DNA of 26,107 bases from the NCBI GenBank assembly GCA_001986395.2, contig MQVO02000125.1:1-26107 (forward strand), given 5' to 3'. The position numbers and the translations under genes were made by a program. The DNA comes from Irpex lacteus. Lineage: Eukaryota; Basidiomycota; Agaricomycetes; Polyporales; Irpicaceae. Positions 1 to 10,600 of the stretch are shown in pieces. Numbering within the stretch: position 1 is the first letter of the stretch; every line of letters starts with the position of its first letter. Under the pieces are notes generated by a model. It did not search any database. It had not been told where the DNA came from and was given only the letters and a program-made list of their open reading frames with translations.

Positions 1-1156
1 CATGATAAGGAAGTCTCCGGGCCGTATCTCAATCGACACCACTTCGGGCTCAGCAGTGAAGTATGGCGGGGTCTTCAGGTTCGGGAACACAGAACGGCCG
101 AGAAGCGTAGCTTTGAGATACTTCTGCGTATCTACACTCCACTTCATCCGGGCATCGCCAAAGGCACGGGCTACTCCCCATCCGAGCACACGTCCGTTCT
201 TGACTACAACTTCACCGGGGTGTTGTGCGTGCAGTCTAGCCTCCTCCGCAGCATTGTACGCATTCTGGTCTACTGAGAGCTCGTGAACATCGTACCGTAC
301 TGCTTTGCCTTCGTCATCCACAACTCGGCGCCCAAGTACAGCGCGAGAGTCGCCGGTTAGGGCAACGAAAAGGCGTCGAGTATTCGAGTCATAAAACGAG
401 ACTAATGCACACGAGCCCGCGTACGCAGGGGCGAGGACATTTGTGGCCTCGTATTTGGAGGACGTGGACATCGCGAGCTCCAGTGCTGAGTAGACGATAT
501 GATCGTCAACCTCCTTGAAGGTATCCTTGAAGACGGTCTCGACATCATCGGAGAGAGGCTCTGCCGACGGAGACTGAGTCGCCTTGATGCGGTCGTAGAG
601 GTCTGCCAATCTGCCTGTTACTGCCACCAGGAGATTCTCTCGGAGCCATGTGCTTGTCTCCCAACCACTGTGTCCATCAAAGATACCAAACAGCGACCAA
701 TAACCATTCGGTACCGGTGCTACATACTCCGCGTGATCATCCTCGATAGGATTGTTGCTGACCGTCTATGAGCTCGATTGTGAGCCTGAATATACGACGC
801 AAGTGAAGACAGACCTGGCTATTTGCGCAACGTCGTATCTAACAACACCTGAGCCGGGCGGAGGAAGAACGGACTGTTGACGTTCCGCCAATCGCGAGAA
901 TATGCCCAAGTATTCGCTGCTGGTTGCGTTCTGTGAAGGGGGCATCCTTCGCGACTAGTATTGGGGCCTGGACTATTCTTAGAGTGTCCCGAATTTCATC
1001 CGCGACAGTATTAGGCTTGGCAGTTGACTGTGATGAATCCTGGGGTGTATACCGGCGCGGGTTTTTCGAGGTGAGGTAACCTCCACCACACACACCTAAC
1101 AGTAAGCCACCCGCAACTGGCAGGCTACGAAGTGAGTTGAAACGAGAATGCAACAT
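1..1156 (-). CDS. PP2C-family protein phosphatase, mitochondrial type (PTC5/pyruvate dehydrogenase phosphatase-like), partial
   Basis: Metal-dependent Ser/Thr phosphatase. The 3' exon (757 down to 1, open at the window edge) encodes the PP2C motifs FGIFDGHSG (near 664-690), ALTGDSRAVLG (near 331-360) and GWGMARAFGDARMKW (near 147-190). The Asp residues of the first two fit metal binding. PEDDH-like and AFGDARMKW signatures are typical of the PDP/PTC5 branch, which acts on mitochondrial pyruvate dehydrogenase. An intron at 758-814 (57 nt) joins RYDVAQIA to SNNPIEDDHAE in frame. The start chosen at 1156 gives a basic N-terminus and a hydrophobic stretch, fitting a mitochondrial presequence with an inner-membrane anchor. 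The first exon and the frame at 815 differ by one, so another intron must lie around 905-1060; a donor at the GTATAC near 1047 is possible but unproved. The C-terminus is missing. The substrate is inferred from the family only. Confidence 0.85.
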
Positions 1157-1717
1157 CTTCGAGTAGCTTTACATGCAAGGTCTGACGAACGCCGCAAGAC
1201 GTATGCCAGTCAAGTGAATGCCACGAATCGATCTCTCGCACCGACTCGTCGTAAACTGGATCGACGTGCAAGTCATATTAGCTCAACTTTTCAATGAAAA
1301 CTTTCTGCAAGGCACACCTACGTTCGATCTGGATTTCCAGCCAGTCAAATGAGGTCCAATTCCAGGCTAGAAGGTGGTGGTAAATCGTTGTGTCGGCCAA
1401 ATTACACTGGCAGTACTCGCGTTTGCTCAACATCGCGTCGCATTCAGCGCTAAGCTCGTGCTCCGGCATGCGTCGGCATGGAGGGCATCAAGATACGCAT
1501 CATTATTCCCGTCTTCTAAAGGAAGTTGAAGGTGACGCCGCGGAGCCTGCGAGCAAGCCGTTCGTTCATTCTTTCACTCTCACGACCACGACGAGGGACG
1601 ACTTGGTGTATCTCTGCATTGTATACAAGCTACCCAGCGGCTCAGGACCGTCGACCACGAACGGCTGTGTACCATAAGTAACATACACGTTTCACGGCAT
1701 TCACGACATCATCAAGT
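1157..1717. other. Intergenic region between divergent PP2C and MFS genes
   Basis: About 560 bp upstream of both neighbours, so it must hold both promoters. No clear TATA box or repeat was recognised. A 63-codon minus-strand reading frame at 1278-1469 lies here, but nothing supports it as a gene beyond being open. Confidence 0.5.
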
Positions 1718-4700
1718 ATGAGCGAACGCGACCCTCTGCTTCAACGCCATAGTCGTAATGACGACACAGATCAAGAGTGCAACACCGACGTTGAGGCCAT
1801 CAAGTACCAGAAACACAGAGTTGGACCCTTGGAGATCTCTCGGTCCACGCGGTACGGCATATTAGCGGGTATATGGACCGCAACTTTCCTTTCAGTGTGT
1901 ATCGTTCAATCAATCTTATGTGCCACATGTACCTTTTAATTAGCTGACTATTATATTCTTTGAAGTCTTTGAACAGTGCGTATACTACTTCTCGTGATCT
2001 ATCCGTATGACATGTGTTGAATTTGGCCCAGCCACGCTTGTTGCAACTCGTGAGAAAGCATTTGTTCTGTCATTTCGCCTCCTTCTAAACTCATATATTA
2101 TCAATCATAGTATTACCCAGTATCTCATCCGAGTTTCAAAAATCACATCAAGCCAGTTGGCTGGGTACCGCGTAAGCCCTGCCGCTCATCTGGAAAGAGT
2201 TGAAACTCACGTGAACCCGAAAGCTACCTCTTGGCTACTTGCACGTTCACCCCTCTCTATGGAAGACTTTGCAATGTCATGGGCCGTAGAGGCGCTAACC
2301 AGACTGCGGTATTCTTTGCCGCTCTAGGGACTGCATTCTGTGGATTCTCTACGAACATGGAAATGCTCATAGTCGCACGATTTGTATGGGTTTATCGTCT
2401 GAGCTGAAAATTACACTGACTTTCATCGCAGCTCGGGGGATTCGGTGGAGGAGGAATAATGACCACTGCTACGTAGGTGATTTATGCTATTGCAAGTCTG
2501 TATATACCTGACGCCATGAGGGCAGTATCATAACAAGCGATATGTACAGCTTACGAGTACGTGGAGCGCTGCATTGTCTGGAATCAGACCATTCATTGCG
2601 AACTTTATTATTAGGAACGAGGGCTGACTCAAGGTGTAGCCGCCGTGTTCAACAGCGTGCGTATCGTTTCACTCGACATAATGCAATACAATTCTGACAT
2701 ATGTCATTAGTTGGGAATGGGTCTTGGCGGTCCTTTGGGTGGTTGGATCAGCGATCGGTAAGACCTTTTAGATATTGACTCGGCCATGCATTGTGCTCAT
2801 CATATTTTATAGAATTGGTTGGCGTTGGGCATTCTTGCTGCAACTCCCTCTCTTTGCCATTTCCTTCATACTCACGTCTATCAGCCTAAATTACGTCACA
2901 CCTGTAAGTGTACTCCGGATCTTCAGTAGACAGCGCTTACTGATGCTCTGACGTAGGGCAAGAGCAAGAGCACGAAGGAAGTCTTGAAGCGTATCGACTA
3001 CGGAGGGAGCTTTACTTTGCTGATTTCAGTATGTGATTATTTCATAATATATGAACTCCTCTTCATGTCTATCGTAGGTGTTCTCCTGTCTAGTTTTTTT
3101 GAGCACGCGGTTTAGCGAGGAATACCCAGTAATGTTCTTCATATTTGTCCTCTTACCGTATGTTTACTCATGCATGCATCAGTGGTCCTCCCCGGCTGTC
3201 TGGGTCCCTCTTGTCTTCGCTATTGCTTTTGCCCTTCTCTTTGTCATCGTCGAGCTATACCTTGCCCCTGAACCGGTTCTTGCGCCGTTTCTGTTGCGAC
3301 AGAAGATACCAGTATTGGTTGGGATCAGTAATTTCCTTGTCGCGACCTGTAACTTTACGGTCATGTACAACTTTCCTACGTGGTTCCAAACAGTGTTACT
3401 CACGAGTGCGAGTGAAGCTGGTATGTTCTACTTGCTTCAAGTTCTTGGTATCGTTGCTTTATCTCTGGCGTCTTCTCATTTCTACAGGTGCGCACTTGAT
3501 ACCCAACGGCGTCTCTATCTCTCTCGGATCCCTGTTTGCTGGGTGAGCTCGTCCTCAACCCCTGATTCTACTCTTTCGGCTGACGCCGGCATAGATGGGT
3601 CATGCACCGCACAGGGAAATACAAGGTGCTCAACCTCGTGTTTGGACTGTTCCCGTTTGTAGCGGCTATTCTACTCAGTTTGATGCGCGAAGACTCCCAT
3701 CCCATCGTCCTGTGGCTGAGTATCGTAAGTTACCTTTGATCATTTGTTCTCTGGTGTTAGGTGTTAAATCGGTCAAAAGCTACCGCTCGGATTTGGTAAC
3801 GCAGTGGTGCTGCAGACCATGTTGAGTAAGTAAATAGATCCAGAACGCCGCCTGAACTTACAAGTTTACCTGTTTCTAGTTGCCTTGCTTGCCCATATAC
3901 CCCGTACGTCATCCGGGCGCTAAGCAGCCTCATTGGTGCTCATAATTACCCACTGGCAGAATCTGCTATAGCGGTTGGTACTGGATTTGGAACTCTCTTC
4001 CGCGGCATAGGTAGGTCCACATCCTGTCCGACCGAGAAAGATCTTATACTCATGTCATTTAGGTCAAGTCGGCGGAGTAGCTATATCTGCGGCCGTCTTC
4101 CAGTCTATTCTGAATACCGAACTACACAAACGAATCCACGGCCCAGATGCAGAAGCGGTATGAGAGCTCGAAAAGTAGACTTTTCCGTAAACTCACCGTC
4201 TATTATCATGTTATAGGAAATCAGCCAAATCCGTCATTCAGCAACCTTGGTTGCTAAGCTACCCCCGCATCTCCAGCGCGCTGCCCGTGACTCTTATGCT
4301 ATCAGTCTGCGAGCAGTGTTCATAATGGCAGCCGGGTCTACTTTCCTTGCGTACTTGGTTCGCTTACCGGTCAGTACTCGCACCTCACGTTCTTGGTCTA
4401 CCTCTGACAGTACATCAGATACCGGACAAGGAGCTTGATTCTGATAGGCCTGCTGAGCAGCCAACACCATCCGACACAGAAAGTACCGGCAGAACAGTAG
4501 TGGAAGAACCTGAACAGGGAGCCGACGAATTCCATGACGAAAGCGAGGGCGAGAATACTGTGCCAGCCATTAGGCCTTTGCCTACGACTCAACGTAGGAG
4601 GCTATCGACGTACGAGTCATCTGACAGTGTTCTTGACCTGGAGGACGATGAGATTGGTGGATCTGCGCGGCCTCAGAGTCATTTGCATGTACACATGGGC

Positions 4701-4718
4701 ACGCCCCGCAGTCGATAG
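1718..4718 (+). CDS. Vacuolar MFS transporter, FNX1/FNX2-VBA (DHA2-type) family
   Basis: Predicted 630-aa major facilitator protein, likely moving basic amino acids across the vacuolar membrane, judging by the FNX/VBA family. Twenty introns were spliced by hand and the 21 exons sum to 1893 nt in one frame: 1718-1894, 1966-1975, 2032-2049, 2111-2171, 2224-2383, 2432-2472, 2526-2556, 2615-2656, 2711-2757, 2813-2903, 2957-3028, 3078-3128, 3183-3420, 3488-3542, 3595-3724, 3780-3825, 3880-3903, 3960-4010, 4063-4157, 4217-4369, 4419-4718. Family signatures include GILAGIWTATFLSSLN, SWLGTAYLLATCTFTPLYGR, FGGGGIMTTAT, GLGGPLGGWISDRIGWRWAF and NFTVMYNFPTWFQTVL. The N-terminus carries ERDPLL, matching the acidic dileucine [DE]xxxLL vacuolar sorting motif. 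The last 100 residues form an acidic, Ser/Thr-rich cytosolic tail. Exon 2 is only 10 nt and exon 3 only 18 nt. Substrate is inferred. Confidence 0.93.
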
Positions 4719-5298
4719 CTGCTTCCTATAGCTCGAGCCTTCCACAGTAATCATGTATATGCCTGATGCGTGAGGTATGAGCTCGTCCGGACCCCTCCTG
4801 CGCTCGCGTGACATTGTTCGATTTGACGGGACGCACGTAGGTGTGACGTCGCTCAACGCGAGCGGTCTCCGAGGTGCGTGTTCCATGAAACCTCCCTACT
4901 CACGAAAAGACCCTTCTCCCAGTGCTCTTAGATGTCGGGGGGATAGCTAATGCAGTAGTAGCAGTAATACAGTAACTATGTAAGGGAATTCGGGGCGTAT
5001 GTGGGCATGCATGAGTGCCAACGCAACACATGTCTGTCACAGACTTCACTCTAAAGCACGCTAGCGCTCTGTCAGTGGCTTTTGGCTAGTACTCGATCGC
5101 GAGCTCCTTCATTGTGGAACTCATAAGTTATAATCAACTTGGAATGGCTACAGCGTGATCATGAGACACACTTGAACGAGTCTCTCCTCTCTACCGACCG
5201 GTGGGATCACATCTCGAAACCATGCCAAACTGATGTCCACATACAAATACCACCAGAATCAGTCTACTATCTCTTCAGCGCTTTCTCCCTCTCCACTT
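4719..5298. other. Intergenic, convergent 3' ends of MFS and Crinkler-like genes
   Basis: About 580 bp between two converging genes. It should contain both 3' ends and polyadenylation signals. No further gene, RNA or element was recognised; short open frames here lack splice context or family resemblance. Confidence 0.5.
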
Positions 5299-5357
5299 GC
5301 TCCCTCAATGCTTTCTCCCTCAACGCTTTCTCCGTCAACGCCTCTCCGTCAATACTT
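5299..5357 (-). repeat. 15-bp tandem repeat spanning the Crinkler-like stop codon
   Basis: Four imperfect 15-bp units on the plus strand (5299-5313, 5314-5328, 5329-5343, 5344-5357), with consensus TCTCCCTCAACGCTT. The annotated minus-strand stop (5335-5337) falls inside it. Each unit is five codons. Read on minus one frame away from the annotated frame, the units give repeated ALREK/ALTEK-like residues continuing past the stop to about 5274. Confidence 0.85.
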
Positions 5358-7472
5358 TTCCCCTGATCTTTGCAAACATGTACTCATCATGCACCTTCTC
5401 AATCGGTCCACAACGTCTCACATCGGGGTGCCAGCCATGCTCCATGGACATCGTCTCCGGATACTTGACCTCGCCCTCTTTGCCTGACCAGTCGAAGTCG
5501 ATCAACTTCACTTGGTCGTTTTGGATGAGCACGTTCGGTCGGCGTAAATCGCCATGGACGAAGCCATTGTCATGCAGGATATCAATGGCTCTGCGGAGCT
5601 CGCCGATGGCAGCTTCGGAGACGGCGCCAAGAAGGTCCCAAAACATGTCCATGATGACGACATACAAATTCCCCACCTCGGGCACACGCTTGCCGCAACG
5701 TCGGCGCTAGACCGTTTTGTTCAAGAAGCCGGTGTGCTTCGGCACAGTAATCCGACGTGAACTTCACCACCACGGCTTGTGGCTGACCGACGACAATGGC
5801 CTGGTATAGCCACTTGGAAGCTCGACCCACTGCTAACTGTCCAGTGTAGTATAGCTGGACCTCGGAGCCATCTTCCGCAATAAACCTGTCGAAGTGTGGT
5901 CGCCAGCATCGGGTTCCATCCTGACTGTGAAGATCGAGGTTAGTGTAATAGTCCTGCAGCTTCGTACAGCTCTCCTCCACAGCGCGAAAGATCCTTGCAA
6001 GCTGAGAGATTTCCGAAGTGTCGGAGGTCAAGGGGTGTTGGCCTATATGATGTGAGGCCAGACATTCCGTGATGAACCGCGATCCCATGTAGACTGCACC
6101 ATAAACGAAGATATTCGGCCCAGCGACAGCGATCAAAATCGCAGGGCAGCAGGATACACGGCGCACGGCCGCATACCGTAGAATTGCAATGAGCTCCGAG
6201 ATTTGAGAAGGGAATGACATACATCTTTGGATGAGACAAGATGCTTGTAATTAAGCTCGGCCTGTCGAATTGGGTCTGAGCCTCCCTCGCCTATCTCGTT
6301 CTTCAACTCCTGGAAGCAGATTACACCGAGTAGAGCGCCCTGGCCTGGAGGAGAGAGACGAATCTCGACGAGTCCATCGGGCCGAAACGCACGACGGTCA
6401 GGAGTTACCTCCGACATCTTGAATGCCGTTTGTCCAGCGAAGGTAAGAATTTTCGCGATCATCTTCCGTCTTTCATGTTCATTGTCGTAAACCTCGAGGG
6501 AGAGCTTGCGAAAGTCAGATGCGACATCCAACTCTGTGGAGCGGAGTGGTTTGTCGGCCAAGGAGGCACTCAAGACGCTCTTGAATAGACTGAAAACAGG
6601 ATGTCCGATGACTATTGGAGGGCCTAAAAGCGTGGGAGGTCGCCCGTTGTATATCGCATGCTTGTTTGCTTTCTTCTGATCCTTCATCACATTCTTGTGT
6701 TTCGCGCCTTCAGAAGGAGACATATGATTACGCCGCGCAAGGGCAGTGACCTTTTCGCGAGCTATGGCAGAGTTAATGGTGTATTCACAGAGACGTACGG
6801 TTGCCTTGGTTAGTCACCTTGACTGAAGTCTGACGCTGTTATGGTCGTACATGTGAGTAAACACGAGACAGGATGCCAAGGTAAATCACTCACTCAAAGT
6901 CCCCTCGTCACTCATATAAGGCGTCGTCAAGGACGTCAAGACGTCTGTGGCTTGTGAGTCTTGGGTAGGAACAACATCATCGAATCGTCCGTCATTACCA
7001 TGAGACACACCTACAATAATATACAGTAAGCAAGACGCATACAAATCAGGCACAAGAATGATATAGCTAAATCAGCACGTACTTGTGTTGACGGCGACCT
7101 TACCAATCACATAGTGGGTTACGGAAGCATCGCCAAACGCCTCCTTGATTGTGTCAATCCGGTGGAGCTGGATTGGCTTGTGTTCGTCGAATAATTGGGA
7201 CAACCTTACGGGCCAAGTTCTCATTGTCCTCAGAGAGCCAGTGCTTCTCAACCTGTTGAGCATCCGTCAAGTGACTGGCATTTACAAAGAGTTATCGCAG
7301 GAGACTGAAATACCTTGTAGAGCGTGAGTTTACTGTTACCCTTGGGAAAGTCAGCAGCTACAAGACAGCGAAGGTCTTCAATACAGGAGTCAGGAGCAAT
7401 GCGAGCACGGGTTGGTTCATCGGATGTGCCGCAGACATAGTAGAAGACTGTAAAGTCTGTACTTGTGGACAT
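5335..7472 (-). CDS. Crinkler-like protein: ubiquitin-like header, PD-(D/E)XK-like segment, kinase-like domain; frame-broken
   Basis: One gene of about 620 residues if two single-base breaks are discounted. Exons: 7472-7314, 7252-7083, 7010-6894, 6822-6799, 6761 to 6223 (or 6238), then 6193-5335. Exon 1 begins with the start of a ubiquitin-like Crinkler-type header (DFTVFYYVCGT, then KLTLYK) continuing in exon 2 to IDTIKEAFGDASVTHYVIGKV. A polar linker follows. Next is RPDGLVEI, then ICFQELKNEIGEGGSDP, which fits the D...ExK pattern of restriction-like nucleases. The C-terminal part has VVVKF, GFVHGDLRRPNVLI (HxDxxxxN catalytic loop) and LIDFDWSG (metal-binding DFD). Frame breaks of one base lie near 7204 and near 5690-5705; removing one base at each restores the frame sum. 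An intron of 29 or 44 nt is needed at 6194. Whether it is a pseudogene or carries assembly errors is open. Header, nuclease and kinase assignments come from motif recognition. Confidence 0.75.
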
Positions 7473-7676
7473 GGTGGTAAGAGTTCAACATTCATGCTGC
7501 TGTTGGCCAGCCAGAGTGACGCTCTGTGACGCTTACATGTGTGACCGATGTCACATTGGTTCGTCACGTTACTGTGGCTGTATCCACGACTTCTCCATCC
7601 GTCCTCAATTCTACTCCCACTACGCTCAGCGGGGGCTGCTGCTTGCGCATGAATACGTCTCGATAAACTTGCATTA
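7473..7676. promoter_or_regulatory. Short divergent promoter region with TGAC-type motifs
   Basis: Only 204 bp separate the head-to-head starts of the Crinkler-like and centrosomin-motif genes. It contains two direct GTGACGCT copies (near 7516-7533) and an inverted repeat TGTGAC-CGAT-GTCACA at 7540-7555. These resemble bZIP/CRE half sites, but the binder is inferred. No TATA box was recognised. Confidence 0.4.
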
Positions 7677-10600
7677 ATGAGTCGCGGAGATGCATCGTTT
7701 CAGTCCGTCGGGACCCCACCAGACCTGTCGCTGGGGTCACTTGTATCGGGGTTCTCCACGCCCGCAAGAAACTTTCGAAAGCCGTCAAGCTCGACTGCGA
7801 CGTCTTCTGCGCTGTTATCTACGCCTTCGCCGCCAAATGCCGCTCAGTTCAATAGACGACGGTTTGAAGATGCAACACCAAAGCGCCGTGGTACGTTTGA
7901 AGACATAGAAGACGGAGATGGGGATGTACTCGACACACCCGGACGAGAGAAGAGCTATGCCGAAGGGTACGACAGTGGTGCTGGAGGACGTACGAAGTCG
8001 TCCAAGACTGTAGGAGGTAAGGGAGGCGTGAACTTGACGCTTCGAGATCAAGAGAAGGTGCGTGCATAACTGAGCCACAGGACTTTCTCTCATTTATCTA
8101 GTAGCATATAGACAGCTTGAAGAAGGAGAACTTCAATATCAAGCTCAAAGTTCACTTTCTCGAGGAGCGGCTCGCGCAATTAGCACCAGACCAAATTGAT
8201 GCCGCTCTCAAACAGAATATTAACCTCAAGATTGAGGTGCAGCAGCGTGGAATGGAGGTGAAGAAGCTGAAGAAGCTCGTGCTGGAGCTGGAGAGGGAAC
8301 TGGAGAGGCTGCAGCGGGGATCGGGACGCGCGCGCGAGCTGGAGGAGAAGCTGGAGGAACGGGAGCGGGAGATTCGAGAGTTGAGGCGGAGGCGCGCCAG
8401 TGGGCCAGACGAGGGCGCGTTGAGAGAGTTTGAGGCACGGAATGCGCAACTCGAAGAAGAGCTCGAGAATGCAAGAGCGCTGCTGGAGGAGAATATGGAT
8501 GAGATGGAGCGGCTGAAGGAGATTGTTGAGCGCAGGGAGGATGAGGAGCCTGGCGATCGACTGAGGAGGAAACTCGAAGAAACGGAAGCTGAGAACGAGG
8601 ACCTGCGAGCTAAGCTCAGCGCTCAAGACGACAGATTGGCCAGCGTCGAAGATGAGAAGGAGGATATAGCGGACGAGCTGGAGGCTATGAAGCTTGAGCT
8701 TGAGAACGAGAGGCGAAGGAGAGAAGCCGAGTCGATCGAGCGAAGTCAGAGTCGTGCCCAGATCCTAGAGGAGCGAGAAGAGAGAGAAGCTGCAGAAGAG
8801 GGTCTCAACGCTGTGAGAGACAAGCTTGCGGCTGCGCAGATCGAACTGCAGCAGAAGGAAGACGACATCGAGATGAAGAATCGCGAGATCGAGGATATTG
8901 TGCGCGAGCATAGGCGTATCGTCGAACAGGTGGAAGAGGAATGGAAGGGCGAGGCTCAGGAGGCTCGTGGACAGGTTGAAGAACTGCGCGACGTAAGCTC
9001 CTCTGCTAAAGTATTTGCAGGTAGTATACCTAACTCTGTTCAAAGGCCCTTGAACAACGCGACGCAGAATCGAAAGAACTCCGTCTGCATGTCTCAGAAC
9101 TGGAGTCGAACACGAACGACTTACACGAAAAGTTCGAAACAGCGCTCGCTCATCTGGAGCGTGAGTCAGAAGAAAAGGAGGCTGAGATCGAGGCTGCGAA
9201 CACCGAGATCGAGAGGCTGGGAAATCAGGTGTATTCTCTCGAGGATCAACTCGAGCAGCTGAAGGAGGAGAGTGCGCGAGCGAGGGAAGACGACGCTGTC
9301 GAACGGGAACGCCTCGAAGGTCTCACTGCCGCTTTGAAAGAAGTAAGTGATATTTGTGAGCTGGTTGACAACAACTCATCGCTCATCATGGCATCAGAGA
9401 CTGGCCAGTACGAAGGCTCAACTCGAAGAGATGACTGAGCTTTGCGAGACAAGAACTCGTGAGGCCGATGAGGTGCGCGCCCGCCAGGAAGAGCTAGCCA
9501 AGCATATCGAGAAGCTCGTCGCTGAGATGCAGCGCGAACGGTCTAACCGCGAGCGTCTCGAAAACGAACGAGACAAACTCCAACGAGAACACGACGAATC
9601 TGCGCGCCAGTCAAAACGCGCACTCGAAGCGAAGGAGTCTGCTCTACAATCCGCCCTCAGCGACCTCGCACGTACACAGGCGTTGCTGTCCCAACGCGAA
9701 ACTGATTTTGCAGCGGTCCAGGATGCGCTGCAGAATATGGAGAAAGAGTCGAAGAAGCTTGGCGAGTCTCATACGACGGCGCGGTTCTCGCTGCAGCTCG
9801 AGGTGGATCGTCTCCGGCGGGACGTCGAGCGACTCGAAGACGAGCTTGCTCGTGCGAGGAAGCAGCTTGATGACCGGGAAGGTCAAGGCCGGGATCGGGA
9901 GTCCGTGTTGGACAAGCTGCACGCCGAGAACAGGGATCTTTCGAGTCAGCTTGCGGCGCAGACTCAGGCGAGGCTGAACATGTCTGAGAAATTAGACAGC
10001 GTGCAGGCGTCGTTGAAGAATTCTGAAGCTGAGGTCACTGCGCTGCGCGCTAAGGTGACGGAGCTAGAGCAGCGGTTGAGCAAGGATCAGCGAAGTCTGC
10101 TTTCAGCCGAGTCGCAGTATAGAGATCAGTTGACGGAGAGGAACACGCTTCTGCTCACAATCTATCAGTATATGGATAAGATTCTGGGGGTTGACAAGAC
10201 GCCGGTGAGTGTCATGTTTGGGACAGTCAATGGGTCGGCTAAGGGTTTTTTATAACGTAGAAGAAGAATGGCGCCGCAGAAACGAAGCCATTCACCAACT
10301 TTAGCGTCTTCCACGACAACCTCATCTCTCGCTTGAAAGCCCTCAGTCAGATTCAGCTCGACTTTGACAAGCGCACGAAGGACGTCGAAACTAAATACAC
10401 CGAGAAACTGACCGAGATGCGCAAGCAACTTGATTCGAGATGGAGGCAGATTGATAAGTTCGAGGCGAGTCTCAAGACGCTTGCTGAGGCCAAGGGTGGA
10501 TGGAGAAAGAAGATGGCGGCGAAGGATGGGGAGATCGAGGCGTTGAAGGTTTGTGGCGCTCCTTCGCCGCGTTTCTGTCACGGAACACTCAACTGGTATG

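Noticed and set aside
1278..1469. 63-codon minus-strand reading frame between PP2C and MFS genes
   Set aside because: Open but with no recognised motif, no splice partner, and an unrelated open frame on the other strand over the same bases.
5554..5760. Plus-strand frames opposite the Crinkler-like kinase region
   Set aside because: The minus strand carries the family motifs; the plus frames are shadows.
8180..8626. Long leucine-rich frame antisense to the coiled-coil gene
   Set aside because: It mirrors the Glu/Lys/Arg-rich coding strand; reverse complements of such codons give Leu, Phe and Ser.
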